Assembly: GCA_964574105.1 (NCBI GenBank)
Contig: CAZNKH010000010.1
Span: 1-19,714 of the forward strand
DNA from: UBA9988 sp964574105
GTDB lineage: Bacteria; Patescibacteriota; Minisyncoccia; Phycocordibacterales; UBA9988
Direction: 5' to 3'
DNA: 19,714 nucleotides
In this document: positions 1-6,795 of the stretch, piece after piece
Layout of the letters: each line of letters begins with the position of its first letter
Position numbering within the stretch: the first letter of the stretch is position 1
Translations under genes and position numbers: made by a program
The notes under the pieces: generated by a model
Told to the model about the DNA's origin: nothing
Seen by the model: the letters and a program-made list of their open reading frames with translations, nothing else
Database searches by the model: none

Positions 1-663
1 AGTGCTATCACGGTAACCGGAACGGGGAAGGTGTCCGCAAAGCCCGATATCGCCGAGCTCTCTTTTGCAATTGCGAAGGAGGGGAAGAAGGTTGCTGATG
101 TTCAAACACAGGCGGCAGAAGTAGAAAGAAAAGTTCTTGCATTCCTTAAAGAGAAGGGGATTGCTGATAAAGATGTAAAAACGATCAATTACTCTCTTTC
201 ACCTCGCTATGAGTATAAAGCGACAGTATGCACGCCGGCCTATTGTCCTCCGGGAAACAATCGTATTCTTGCCGGCTATGAAGTACGACAAGATATGATT
301 GTGAAGGTGCGTGCAATTGATACTGCAGGAGACATTGTGGGCGAACTTGGGTCTCTTGGGGTGACTGATGTGAGCGGTATCAGCCTTACCCTTGATGACC
401 CTGAAAAAGTACAGCGTGATGCTCGCGCAGAGGCAATTATTGATGCAAAACAAAAGGCGGAACAGCTTGCCAGTGATCTTGGGGTTAATCTCCGTACTAT
501 CATTAGCTTTTCTGACAATAATGGAGGTATACCCACTCCGATCTATATGGAGAAGCTTGGCCGTGGTGGAGCAGTGGATGCCGCAGTCTCATCGTCTCCA
601 ACACTCCCTACAGGTGAAAATACTTATAGCTCCTCGGTCTCCATTACCTACGAAATTGAGTAA
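1..663 (+). CDS. SIMPL domain (DUF541) protein, 5' end cut by window
   Basis: The reading frame is open from base 1, so the true start and any signal peptide or membrane anchor lie upstream. About 220 residues are visible. They open with an ITVTGTGKVSAKPD motif, the usual start of the SIMPL/DUF541 fold, and continue with the family's alternating strands and helices (a region around SPRYEY, an AGYEV stretch and an ARAEAIIDAKQKAEQLA helix). Family members are usually secreted or membrane-anchored and form oligomers; their molecular role is poorly defined and I assign none here. Two cysteines in a CTPAYC motif near residue 74 could form a disulfide, which would fit an extracytoplasmic site. A GTG at base 31 is an internal codon, not a start. 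The gene ends just before a terminator and is separate from the ribosomal operon that follows. Confidence 0.85.
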   Translation, partial: SAITVTGTGKVSAKPDIAELSFAIAKEGKKVADVQTQAAEVERKVLAFLKEKGIADKDVKTINYSLSPRYEYKATVCTPAYCPPGNNRILAGYEVRQDMIVKVRAIDTAGDIVGELGSLGVTDVSGISLTLDDPEKVQRDARAEAIIDAKQKAEQLASDLGVNLRTIISFSDNNGGIPTPIYMEKLGRGGAVDAAVSSSPTLPTGENTYSSSVSITYEIE

Positions 664-691
664 TAGGGCCACGAGGATTCTCCTGTAAGAA

Positions 692-721
692 TTGACAAGA
701 GCCAGTGTCGCTTGCTACTAT
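692..721 (+). promoter_or_regulatory. Promoter of the ribosomal protein operon
   Basis: A consensus -35 box TTGACA (692-697) and a -10 box TACTAT (716-721) are separated by 18 bases. The -10 is extended by TG one base upstream (713-714). Transcription should start near 728, giving a leader of about 31 nt before rpsN. The spacer and start region are at the same time the two arms of the terminator hairpin for the preceding gene. Confidence 0.75.
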
Positions 722-739
722 GGGCACTGGCTCTTTTTT
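697..739 (+). terminator. Intrinsic terminator after the SIMPL gene
   Basis: A perfect 11-bp stem, AAGAGCCAGTG (697-707) with its complement at 725-735, is followed by a T run to 739. It closes the SIMPL transcript. The hairpin loop carries the -10 box of the next operon. Confidence 0.85.
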
Positions 740-758
740 GAGCCTGTTTTATTTTTTT

Positions 759-944
759 ATGGCTAAAACTTCAGTAATTGCACGAGGGGTAAAGACCCCA
801 AAATGGAGCTCACGGATTGTCCGTCGCTGTTTCCGCTGTGGGCGTAAGCACGGCTATATGCGTGATTTTGGTATGTGTCGCATTTGTTTTCGTGAATTTG
901 CAAATGAAGGGAAAATCCCAGGAGTTAAGAAGGCGTCCTGGTAA
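759..944 (+). CDS. rpsN: 30S ribosomal protein S14, zinc-binding type Z
   Basis: This 61-residue protein binds 16S rRNA in the head of the small subunit. The length and the four cysteines at 24, 27, 40 and 43 (CxxC ... CxxC) mark the short zinc-ribbon (type Z, RpsZ) form rather than the long zinc-free form. The start was set at the ATG giving MAKTSVIARG, the normal family start; an upstream in-frame ATG at 705 lies inside the promoter and terminator. No Shine-Dalgarno sequence is seen; the ATG follows a T-rich stretch. It is the first gene of its operon, which is unusual because L14, L24 and L5 normally precede S14 in the spc operon and are missing here. Confidence 0.95.
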   Translation: MAKTSVIARGVKTPKWSSRIVRRCFRCGRKHGYMRDFGMCRICFREFANEGKIPGVKKASW

Positions 945-951
945 TAAAAAT

Positions 952-1344
952 ATGGTAACTGACCCTATTGGAGACATGCTAGTCCGTATCGTGAATGCAA
1001 GCCGTGTTCGGCGTGCGTCAGTCAATATCCCCCTCTCGCGAATGAAGCTCTCTGTTGCAGAAGCATTGGAGCGGAATGGCTATGTACGAAATATCGTGAC
1101 AAAGGGTAAGAAGATAAAAAAGACCTTTTCAGTTGATTTGGTGTATACAGATGGAGAGCCGAAGGTCCATGAGCTTGCGCGCGTGTCGAAGCCTTCACGC
1201 CGTGTGTATATGGGAGCAGGAGATATCATTCCAATCCGACAAGGTCTAGGATCTTTGGTACTTTCAACTCCGAAAGGGATTTTAACTGGCGAGGAAGCAA
1301 AAAAAGAACATGTTGGGGGGGAAGTACTTTTCACTATTTGGTAA
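952..1344 (+). CDS. rpsH: 30S ribosomal protein S8
   Basis: At 130 residues this is the normal length for S8, which binds the central domain of 16S rRNA early in small-subunit assembly and in many bacteria represses its own operon. It begins MVTDPIGDMLVRIVNASR, the typical S8 N-terminus, and ends in the conserved GILTGEEAKKEHVGGEVLFTIW tail region. The ATG at 952 was preferred over the upstream extension because it gives this family start and follows the rpsN stop by 7 bases. No Shine-Dalgarno sequence is visible, so translation may be coupled to rpsN. Only one base separates its stop from rplF. Confidence 0.96.
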   Translation: MVTDPIGDMLVRIVNASRVRRASVNIPLSRMKLSVAEALERNGYVRNIVTKGKKIKKTFSVDLVYTDGEPKVHELARVSKPSRRVYMGAGDIIPIRQGLGSLVLSTPKGILTGEEAKKEHVGGEVLFTIW

Positions 1345-1345
1345 T

Positions 1346-1882
1346 ATGTCACGCTTAGGAAAAAAACCGATCATTATTCCTTCAGGAGTTACTGTCACCA
1401 TCGTGGACGGTGATGTTTCTGTGAATGGTCCCAAGGGAAAGCTTTCTCGCTCTTTTGATACTGTAATTACGATTGCGCAAGATGGAGAGTCTATCACGCT
1501 TACTCCTCAAAAAGAAAATGTACATACTCGTTCACTTTGGGGTACTTACGCCTCTCACCTGCAGAATATGGTTGAGGGAGTAACCAAGGGCTACCAGAAA
1601 AAACTCACCATAGAAGGAGTTGGGTACAAATGGGATTTGAAGGGAAATGACCTCGTACTATCTCTCGGTTTTTCTCATCCTGTGATCGTTCCGATTCCCG
1701 AAGATCTTACTGTGACGGTTGAGAAAGGGTCCCTAACGGTCGCCGGTTGCAATAAAGAGATGGTTGGTCAATTTGCCGCACAGATTAAGTCACTCAAGCC
1801 GGTTGAACCCTATAAAGGTAAGGGAATCCATTATGAAGATGAGCATATCCGTCGCAAGCAGGGTAAGAAGTCTGCAAAATAG
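1346..1882 (+). CDS. rplF: 50S ribosomal protein L6
   Basis: L6 (178 residues) binds 23S rRNA near the sarcin-ricin loop and the factor-binding centre. The start MSRLGKKPIIIPSGVTV and the C-terminal KPVEPYKGKGIHYEDEHIRRKQGK region are both diagnostic; the latter is the second-domain rRNA-binding loop. The start was placed at the ATG one base after the rpsH stop (TAATATG); a longer in-frame extension back to 1310 overlaps rpsH and lacks family similarity. The single-base junction points to termination-reinitiation coupling. Confidence 0.96.
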   Translation: MSRLGKKPIIIPSGVTVTIVDGDVSVNGPKGKLSRSFDTVITIAQDGESITLTPQKENVHTRSLWGTYASHLQNMVEGVTKGYQKKLTIEGVGYKWDLKGNDLVLSLGFSHPVIVPIPEDLTVTVEKGSLTVAGCNKEMVGQFAAQIKSLKPVEPYKGKGIHYEDEHIRRKQGKKSAK

Positions 1883-1883
1883 T

Positions 1884-2234
1884 ATGAATCCACGATCACA
1901 AAAACGAGAAGTTAGACGCAGACGCATTCGCGCGCGTGTTTCTGGTACTGCAAGCCGTCCACGACTCGCCGTCTTTCGCTCTAATAAACATCTCTACGCG
2001 CAGGTCATTGACGATATTGCGGGACATACCCTTGCTTCCGCACATGACGGAGATGTAGAGAAGGGGAAGGGTAAGGAGACGGTCAGTATCCCTGAAGCGG
2101 TAGGTATACTAGTTGCAAAACGAGCGCTGGAGAAAAAGATTTCAAGCGTCGTATTTGATCGAGGAGGGTACCAGTACACAGGGACGATTAAAGCATTAGC
2201 CGATGGCGCGCGTAAGGGGGGGCTCTCATTGTAA
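1884..2234 (+). CDS. rplR: 50S ribosomal protein L18
   Basis: L18 (116 residues) binds 5S rRNA and helps dock it onto the large subunit. The basic N-terminus MNPRSQKREVRRRRIRARV, the SRPRLAVFRSNKHLYAQVIDD strand-loop and the final FDRGGYQYTGTIKALADGAR segment are all typical. The start is the ATG one base after the rplF TAG (TAGTATG), which gives the family's normal length. No Shine-Dalgarno sequence is seen. Confidence 0.96.
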   Translation: MNPRSQKREVRRRRIRARVSGTASRPRLAVFRSNKHLYAQVIDDIAGHTLASAHDGDVEKGKGKETVSIPEAVGILVAKRALEKKISSVVFDRGGYQYTGTIKALADGARKGGLSL

Positions 2235-2235
2235 T

Positions 2236-2784
2236 ATGGCAAACGAAACAACAACAAAAGCATCATCACAACGACACGCTAATACGGATCGCCGTGGGGT
2301 ACATCGTGGAGGTGGACGCCGTGATGGCCGTGAACGACCCGAGCGCGAGAAGCCGGAATACGATCAGAAATTAATTGATGTGCGTCGTGTTGCGCGCGTG
2401 GTCTCTGGAGGACGCCGTTTCTCATTTTCTGTTGCATTGGTTGCAGGTAATCGTAAAGGTAAGGTTGGTGTGGGAATTGGGAAGGCAACAGACACGACAC
2501 TTGCTATTGATAAGGCGATGCGCGATGCAAAGCGCTCTATGATTACTCTCTCACTCACTAAGACAATGAGTATCCCACACGAATCAAGCGCCAAGTATTG
2601 CTCAGCTCGTGTGGTTATGAAGCCAGCACGCGGGAGGGGTCTGGTTGCGGGAAGTTCTGTTCGTAATGTTCTTGCGCTTGCAGGAGTTACGGATGTGAAT
2701 GCAAAGCTTCTCTCTAAGACAAAAAATAAGCTCAATAATGCACGGGCCGCGATGCAAGCTTTGCGTGTGTTTGTTGCACGATAA
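2236..2784 (+). CDS. rpsE: 30S ribosomal protein S5
   Basis: S5 (182 residues) acts at the mRNA entry tunnel and in decoding fidelity. The body shows the S5 double-stranded-RNA-binding domain (KLIDVRRVARVVSGGRRFSF, then ALVAGNRKGKVGVGIGKA) and the C-terminal domain with the ARGRGLVAGSSVRNVLALAGV motif. About 40 residues rich in Arg, Gly and His precede the core (residues 1-40), a low-complexity basic extension compared with the E. coli form. The start is the ATG one base after the rplR stop. Next in the operon should be rpmD (L30), but the gene is absent and rplO begins 11 bases later. Confidence 0.95.
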   Translation: MANETTTKASSQRHANTDRRGVHRGGGRRDGRERPEREKPEYDQKLIDVRRVARVVSGGRRFSFSVALVAGNRKGKVGVGIGKATDTTLAIDKAMRDAKRSMITLSLTKTMSIPHESSAKYCSARVVMKPARGRGLVAGSSVRNVLALAGVTDVNAKLLSKTKNKLNNARAAMQALRVFVAR

Positions 2785-2795
2785 TACTATATACT

Positions 2796-3227
2796 ATGCG
2801 TATACATGAACTAAAACGGGATACTCCCCATAAAAAGAGCATACAGGTTGGTCGTGGCGGAAAGCGAGGTAAGACAGCGGGACGCGGCACTAAGGGCCAA
2901 AAGGCTCGTGCGGGGCACAAGATTCGCCCCGAGATCCGTGATCGCATTAAGAAGCTCCCCAAGCTACGCGGGTATAGATTTGGTACACAAGGAACGAAGC
3001 CACATACGGTGAACCTCTTTGCGATTGAGGCGCATTTTAAGGATGGTGAGACGGTGAGTCCAATGACACTTGTTGAGAAGGGCATACTTCGTCGTGCACT
3101 TGGAAAGATCCCCGCCGTGAAGGTGCTTGCAACAGGTACTCTCACAAAGAAGCTCGTTTTTACCGGAGTGCTCGTCTCAGAGACTGCCAAGAAGAAGATA
3201 AGTGTCGCAGGAGCTAGTATTAGTTAA
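2796..3227 (+). CDS. rplO: 50S ribosomal protein L15
   Basis: L15 (143 residues) is a late-assembly large-subunit protein. The N-terminal region is Gly/Lys/Arg-rich (GRGGKRGKTAGRGTKGQKARAG), the extended tail that threads into 23S rRNA, and is followed by the globular domain. It follows rpsE directly with no L30 between. The ATG at 2796 is preceded by two TA-rich hexamers (AATACT 2783-2788 and TATACT 2790-2795), so an internal promoter ahead of rplO-secY is possible; this is inference. Confidence 0.95.
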   Translation: MRIHELKRDTPHKKSIQVGRGGKRGKTAGRGTKGQKARAGHKIRPEIRDRIKKLPKLRGYRFGTQGTKPHTVNLFAIEAHFKDGETVSPMTLVEKGILRRALGKIPAVKVLATGTLTKKLVFTGVLVSETAKKKISVAGASIS

Positions 3228-3232
3228 ATCAT

Positions 3233-4504
3233 ATGGATCAACTGCTCTATAAGTTTAAACTCATTGCGTCTGATCGGACGCTCGTGCTCCGATTATTTTT
3301 TGTGCTCATCATCTTAGTTATCTTTCGACTGGGGAATGCAATTACTATCCCCGGTCTAGATACTGCAGCACTCGCACAATTTTTTGCTAATAGTCAATTT
3401 TTTGGTCTCCTAAACATTTTTTCTGGTGGTGGGCTCTCTAATCTTTCTATTATGATGCTTGGTGTTGGCCCCTACATTACCGCGACCATTATTATGCAAT
3501 TGATGACAATGGTTTTCCCCGCACTCAAAGAGATGTACCAAGAAGAAGGAGCTGCTGGGCGGCGTAAGTTTACACAGTATGCGCGTATCTTGACGGTACC
3601 GCTCGCGGTGATTCAAGGATTTAGTCTTCTTACCCTACTCAAAAATCAGGGACTCCTCGGTGAACTCACTATGGCTGATCAGATTGTGAATGTAATTATC
3701 GTTACCGCTGGATCAATGCTCCTTATGTGGCTCGGTGAGCTCATTACCGAGTACGGTATTGGGAATGGCGTCTCACTCATCATCTTTGCTGGTATCGTCG
3801 CACGGGTTCCTGCAAGTATCTATCAATTGATGATCACTTTTGACCCTTCACAGATTCCTGTGTATCTCGGCTTTGTTGTGGCGGCGCTGGCGGTGATTGC
3901 CGCTGTGGTTGTGGTAACAGAAGCAGAGCGACCAATTCCAGTGACCTACGCAAAGCGCGTGCGCGGTATGCGTCTCTATGGAGGAGGTTCTACATACTTA
4001 CCACTGCGCCTCAATCAAGCAGGAGTGATGCCGATTATCTTTGCACTTTCCATCCTCTTGTTCCCTCAGATGATCGCAACCTTTTTAGGAAATATGGATA
4101 GCTCCATTGCACAAACGGTGGGGAATGCCTTGAATGTTCTCAATACCAACCAATGGGTGTATGGTATTTTCTATTTTGTGCTAGTCTTTCTCTTTACCTA
4201 CTTCTATACTGCGGTTACTTTTGATCCAGATATGATTGCAAACAACTTACAAAAATCAGGCGCCTTTATACCCGGAGTACGCCCCGGAGGGCCTACATCG
4301 CACTATCTTGGACGCATTATCACACGACTAACGCTCGTGGGGGCAATCTTCCTTGGCCTTGTGGCAATTCTCCCTCTGATTATGCAGAGTGTAACTGGTA
4401 TCGGAACACTTGCTATCGGTGGCACTGCACTCCTCATCGTGGTCTCGGTTGCGCTTGAGTTTGTAAAGCAGATTGAAGCGCAGGTCTCCATGCGCGAGTA
4501 CTAG
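3233..4504 (+). CDS. secY: Preprotein translocase subunit SecY
   Basis: This is the channel-forming subunit of the SecYEG translocon, an integral membrane protein of 423 residues, close to the family norm. Visible hallmarks are a first transmembrane helix near 18-38 leading into NAITIPGLD, the plug region with FSGGGLSNLSIMMLGVGPYI, the cytoplasmic TEAERPIPVTYAKR loop that contacts the ribosome and SecA, the LRLNQAGVMPIIFA segment, and the FIPGVRPGGPTSHYL motif in the last large cytoplasmic loop. About ten hydrophobic helices are expected. It starts 5 bases after rplO in the same transcript, the usual place for secY at the end of the spc cluster. Confidence 0.97.
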   Translation: MDQLLYKFKLIASDRTLVLRLFFVLIILVIFRLGNAITIPGLDTAALAQFFANSQFFGLLNIFSGGGLSNLSIMMLGVGPYITATIIMQLMTMVFPALKEMYQEEGAAGRRKFTQYARILTVPLAVIQGFSLLTLLKNQGLLGELTMADQIVNVIIVTAGSMLLMWLGELITEYGIGNGVSLIIFAGIVARVPASIYQLMITFDPSQIPVYLGFVVAALAVIAAVVVVTEAERPIPVTYAKRVRGMRLYGGGSTYLPLRLNQAGVMPIIFALSILLFPQMIATFLGNMDSSIAQTVGNALNVLNTNQWVYGIFYFVLVFLFTYFYTAVTFDPDMIANNLQKSGAFIPGVRPGGPTSHYLGRIITRLTLVGAIFLGLVAILPLIMQSVTGIGTLAIGGTALLIVVSVALEFVKQIEAQVSMREY

Positions 4505-4532
4505 GAGTCTCTAAAATATGATAAATTAAGGT

Positions 4533-5135
4533 ATGGCAACATACCAAACCTTTGTATTTATTGGGCGTTCAGGATGTGGGAAGGGGACGCAAGCCAAGCT
4601 TCTGATGGAGTATCTACGGCGAGCAGAGCCAGAGCGCGGGATATACTATCTAGAAACCGGACAGAAGTTTAGAGACTTTCTTGGACAGGACTATCTCTCA
4701 AGCACTATCTCCAAGCGCATTATGGAGGCCAACGAGCGTCAACCTGAATTTCTTGCTATTTATATGTGGTCACACCTCTTTGTGGAGAATATGAAAGGGG
4801 ATGAGCACCTCGTGCTTGATGGCACCCCCCGCTCACTCCTTGAGGCACAGGTGCTTGATACTGCACTCACATTTTATAATCGTGCCGATGCACACATTGT
4901 TCACATTAATGTTTCTCGGGAATGGTCCGAGACACGGCTTACCGAGCGTGGCCGTGCGGATGATGTTGCCAAGGATGGTATTAAAAAACGACTTGATTGG
5001 TTTGAACGCGATGTACTCCCTGCTATCCAATACTACAAAGAACATAGTGGACATACCTTTCATGAAATAAACGGGGAGCAGGGAATTGAAGCGGTCCATC
5101 AGGCGCTCCTCGCAAATATCTATGATAAGCATTAA
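4533..5135 (+). CDS. adk: Adenylate kinase family protein
   Basis: This cytoplasmic P-loop nucleotide kinase (200 residues) should convert ATP + AMP to 2 ADP. The Walker A loop GRSGCGKGTQ is at residues 12-21, the LVLDGTPRS motif corresponds to the AMP-site LxDGFPRT with Phe replaced by Thr, and RGRADD holds the usual LID-side arginines and acid pair. The LID looks short and shows no zinc cysteines. A nearby TATGAT hexamer at 4517-4522 could be a -10 box for a local promoter. Position between secY and map is the conserved bacterial order, which supports Adk over another NMP kinase. The last bases overlap map by 14 nt. Confidence 0.85.
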   Translation: MATYQTFVFIGRSGCGKGTQAKLLMEYLRRAEPERGIYYLETGQKFRDFLGQDYLSSTISKRIMEANERQPEFLAIYMWSHLFVENMKGDEHLVLDGTPRSLLEAQVLDTALTFYNRADAHIVHINVSREWSETRLTERGRADDVAKDGIKKRLDWFERDVLPAIQYYKEHSGHTFHEINGEQGIEAVHQALLANIYDKH

Positions 5136-5895
5136 AACGGAGGAGGATATTGCTCTCTTGCGAGAGGGTGGAGCCCACCTCGCCGCCATTCTCTCTGTGC
5201 TTGCACAAAAGATTCGACCGGGTCTTCGTACACAAGACTTAGAAGATGAGGCGCAGAGACTGATTGCTGGGTATGGTGATACTCCTTCTTTTCTTAATTA
5301 TCAACCAGAAGGGGCACTGCAACCTTACCCTGCGGCGCTCTGTATCTCTATAAATGATGAGGTGGTTCACGGCATACCCTCCGAGCGGCTCATTGTCGAG
5401 GGTGATGTAGTTGGTCTTGATCTTGGACTCATTCATAAAGGGGTGTATGTGGATGCCGCGCTTACCGTTGGTGTTCCGCCACTTGCCGATTCACTCTCTC
5501 GCCTGATTACTGTAACCAAAGAAGCACTCTCTGCCGGTGTCCGTGTGGTACGGGAAGGGCATACGATTGGAGACATTGGCGCCGCGATTGAGGCTATTGC
5601 GGAGAGAGAAGGCTTTTTCGTCATTCGTGATCTCTCTGGTCATGGTGTTGGCTACGCGGTACACGAGGACCCGATTATACCTAATTGGGGTAAGGCAGGG
5701 AGCGGAGAAAAACTTCGTGCTGGTATGGTTATAGCAATTGAACCAATGTTAAGTATTAGAGATACCTCCGTCCGTACAGGGAAAGATGGGTTTGCATTTG
5801 TCACTAAGAAGGGTAGTATCAGTGCACACTTTGAGCACACAGTGGTCGTTACTAAAGAAGGGTCAGAGATTTTAACAGTATATAAAGAAAAATAG
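5122..5895 (+). CDS. map: Type I methionine aminopeptidase
   Basis: MetAP removes the initiator methionine from nascent proteins at the ribosome exit. The pita-bread fold and its five metal ligands are recognisable: Asp in GLDLG, Asp in YVDAALT, His in GHGVG, Glu in IEPM and Glu in FEHTVVV. Type I is indicated by the roughly 257-residue length and lack of the type II insert. I chose the ATG at 5122 (MISIKTEEDIALLREGG), which matches the family N-terminus; an ATG at 5086 would add 12 residues translated from within adk. The 14-base overlap with adk suggests coupled translation. No N-terminal zinc or SH3-binding extension is seen. Confidence 0.93.
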   Translation: MISIKTEEDIALLREGGAHLAAILSVLAQKIRPGLRTQDLEDEAQRLIAGYGDTPSFLNYQPEGALQPYPAALCISINDEVVHGIPSERLIVEGDVVGLDLGLIHKGVYVDAALTVGVPPLADSLSRLITVTKEALSAGVRVVREGHTIGDIGAAIEAIAEREGFFVIRDLSGHGVGYAVHEDPIIPNWGKAGSGEKLRAGMVIAIEPMLSIRDTSVRTGKDGFAFVTKKGSISAHFEHTVVVTKEGSEILTVYKEK

Positions 5896-5898
5896 ACG

Positions 5899-6483
5899 AT
5901 GAATAATCCAAAAGAAGAGAGAACATTCCTTATGGTGAAGCCCGATGGGGTGCGCAAGGGGCTCGTGGGAGAGATTATTCGACGCTTAGAACAGCGTGAT
6001 CTCAAGATTGTCGGACTAAAAATGTTTAAGCCAACTCGTTCCCAGATTGATGAACACTACCCTAAGAATGAGGAATGGATTTCTCGAGTGGGGGAGAAAA
6101 CACTCGCGACCTATCACAAGTATGGATATGATGCGGTAGAAGAAGTGGGGACGGATGATCCGCTTGAGATAGGGCGTATTGTACGCGGTTGGATTGTAGA
6201 ATATATGTGTTCTGCACCACTTGTGCCTATGGTGGCGCAAGGGGTGCATGCTATTGATATGGTGAGAAAGATCGTAGGACACACTATCCCAGCAAGCGCC
6301 GATATGGGTACTATTAGAGGAGATTTTTCGGCAGATTCTCCGGCACTTGCAAATAAGGAGCGTCGCGCAGTGCAGAATCTCGTCCATGCATCAGAGACGC
6401 CACAGGAGGCAGAACATGAGATTGCGCTCTGGTTCGGAGACGAGGAACTTGCTGACTACAAGCGTTATGGGGTAGATGAGTAA
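5899..6483 (+). CDS. ndk: Nucleoside diphosphate kinase, long form
   Basis: NDK balances NTP pools by passing phosphate through a phospho-histidine. The N-terminus ERTFLMVKPDGVRKGLVGEII, the GTIRGDF loop (137-143) and the catalytic His163 in NLVHASET are clear, followed by EHEIALWF. At 194 residues it is about 40 longer than the usual 140-150. The extra residues lie mainly between positions 50 and 98, in and after the helix that precedes the Kpn-loop region (EEWISRVGEKTLATYHKYGYDAVEEVG...). It is the last gene of the ribosomal operon, 3 bases after map. The genes that often follow map (infA, rpmJ, rpsM, rpsK, rpoA) are not here. Confidence 0.9.
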   Translation: MNNPKEERTFLMVKPDGVRKGLVGEIIRRLEQRDLKIVGLKMFKPTRSQIDEHYPKNEEWISRVGEKTLATYHKYGYDAVEEVGTDDPLEIGRIVRGWIVEYMCSAPLVPMVAQGVHAIDMVRKIVGHTIPASADMGTIRGDFSADSPALANKERRAVQNLVHASETPQEAEHEIALWFGDEELADYKRYGVDE

Positions 6484-6588
6484 TCCTTCAATCGGTTCAG
6501 GGTAAACCTTGTAAAGTTGTGTATGAATTCTTCTCTCTGTGCCCTAATCTCTCTCTAGGTTGCGGTATTAAAAATTGATATATGACGG

Positions 6589-6594
6589 TATACT
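6589..6594 (+). promoter_or_regulatory. -10 box for the structured RNA
   Basis: TATACT is placed so that transcription would begin near 6600-6602, exactly at the 5' strand of the long-range stem described in the next entry. No good -35 box is seen; a weak match lies in the AT-rich stretch 6566-6577. Confidence 0.5.
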
Positions 6595-6599
6595 CGAGC

Positions 6600-6769
6600 T
6601 AAGGCTACTTGAAAATCGTATCCAGATCAAATAATTATCTTTGGGACCTCAAATAATCGTTCACCGTGGTGGAAGATTGAGAGAACCCACTTGGTATATG
6701 CTCGGGTACGTATATCCGAGTAGCCTTAACAAGAACCCCGTCTGTATCTGCAGAGGGGGTTTTTATTTT
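6600..6769 (+). ncRNA. Candidate structured ncRNA or leader RNA, family unknown
   Basis: This fills the only gene-free stretch above 300 bases in the window (6484-6795). A 10-bp closing stem pairs 6600-6609 with 6719-6728. Inside it I can draw three hairpins: 6618-6647 (AGAU/AUCU plus CC/GG), 6648-6681 (CUC/GAG, AAUC/GAUU, AC/GU) and 6701-6720 (CUCGGGUA/UAUCCGAG around a CGUA loop, which competes with the last two pairs of the closing stem). An intrinsic terminator follows directly. Promoter, closed multi-hairpin body and terminator together look like an independent RNA gene or an attenuator ahead of the RNase gene. I do not see the SRP GGUCAGG/GGAAGCAGC signature or conserved RNase P motifs. 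A 6S-like RNA is possible but unproven. The folds were drawn by eye. Nothing clear is seen at 6484-6588. Confidence 0.5.
6735..6769 (+). terminator. Intrinsic terminator after the structured RNA
   Basis: A 10-position stem (735-744 with 751-760 of the 6000s) has one internal G-G mismatch and a 6-base loop, followed by TTTTTATTTT. It stops transcription 27 bases before the next start codon, so the following gene needs its own promoter or read-through. Confidence 0.8.
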
Positions 6770-6783
6770 ATCACAAGGCAGAT

Positions 6784-6789
6784 TATACT
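6784..6789 (+). promoter_or_regulatory. -10 box of the RNase gene, predicted leaderless start
   Basis: TATACT is followed by 6 bases and then the ATG at 6796. The usual distance from a -10 box to +1 places the transcription start at or next to the A of ATG. There is no Shine-Dalgarno sequence in the six bases. Confidence 0.55.
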
Positions 6790-6795
6790 GTAGTT

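Noticed and set aside
6600..6730. Structured RNA as SRP RNA or RNase P RNA
   Set aside because: The conserved SRP tetraloop region and the RNase P core motifs are absent, and the length is wrong for RNase P.
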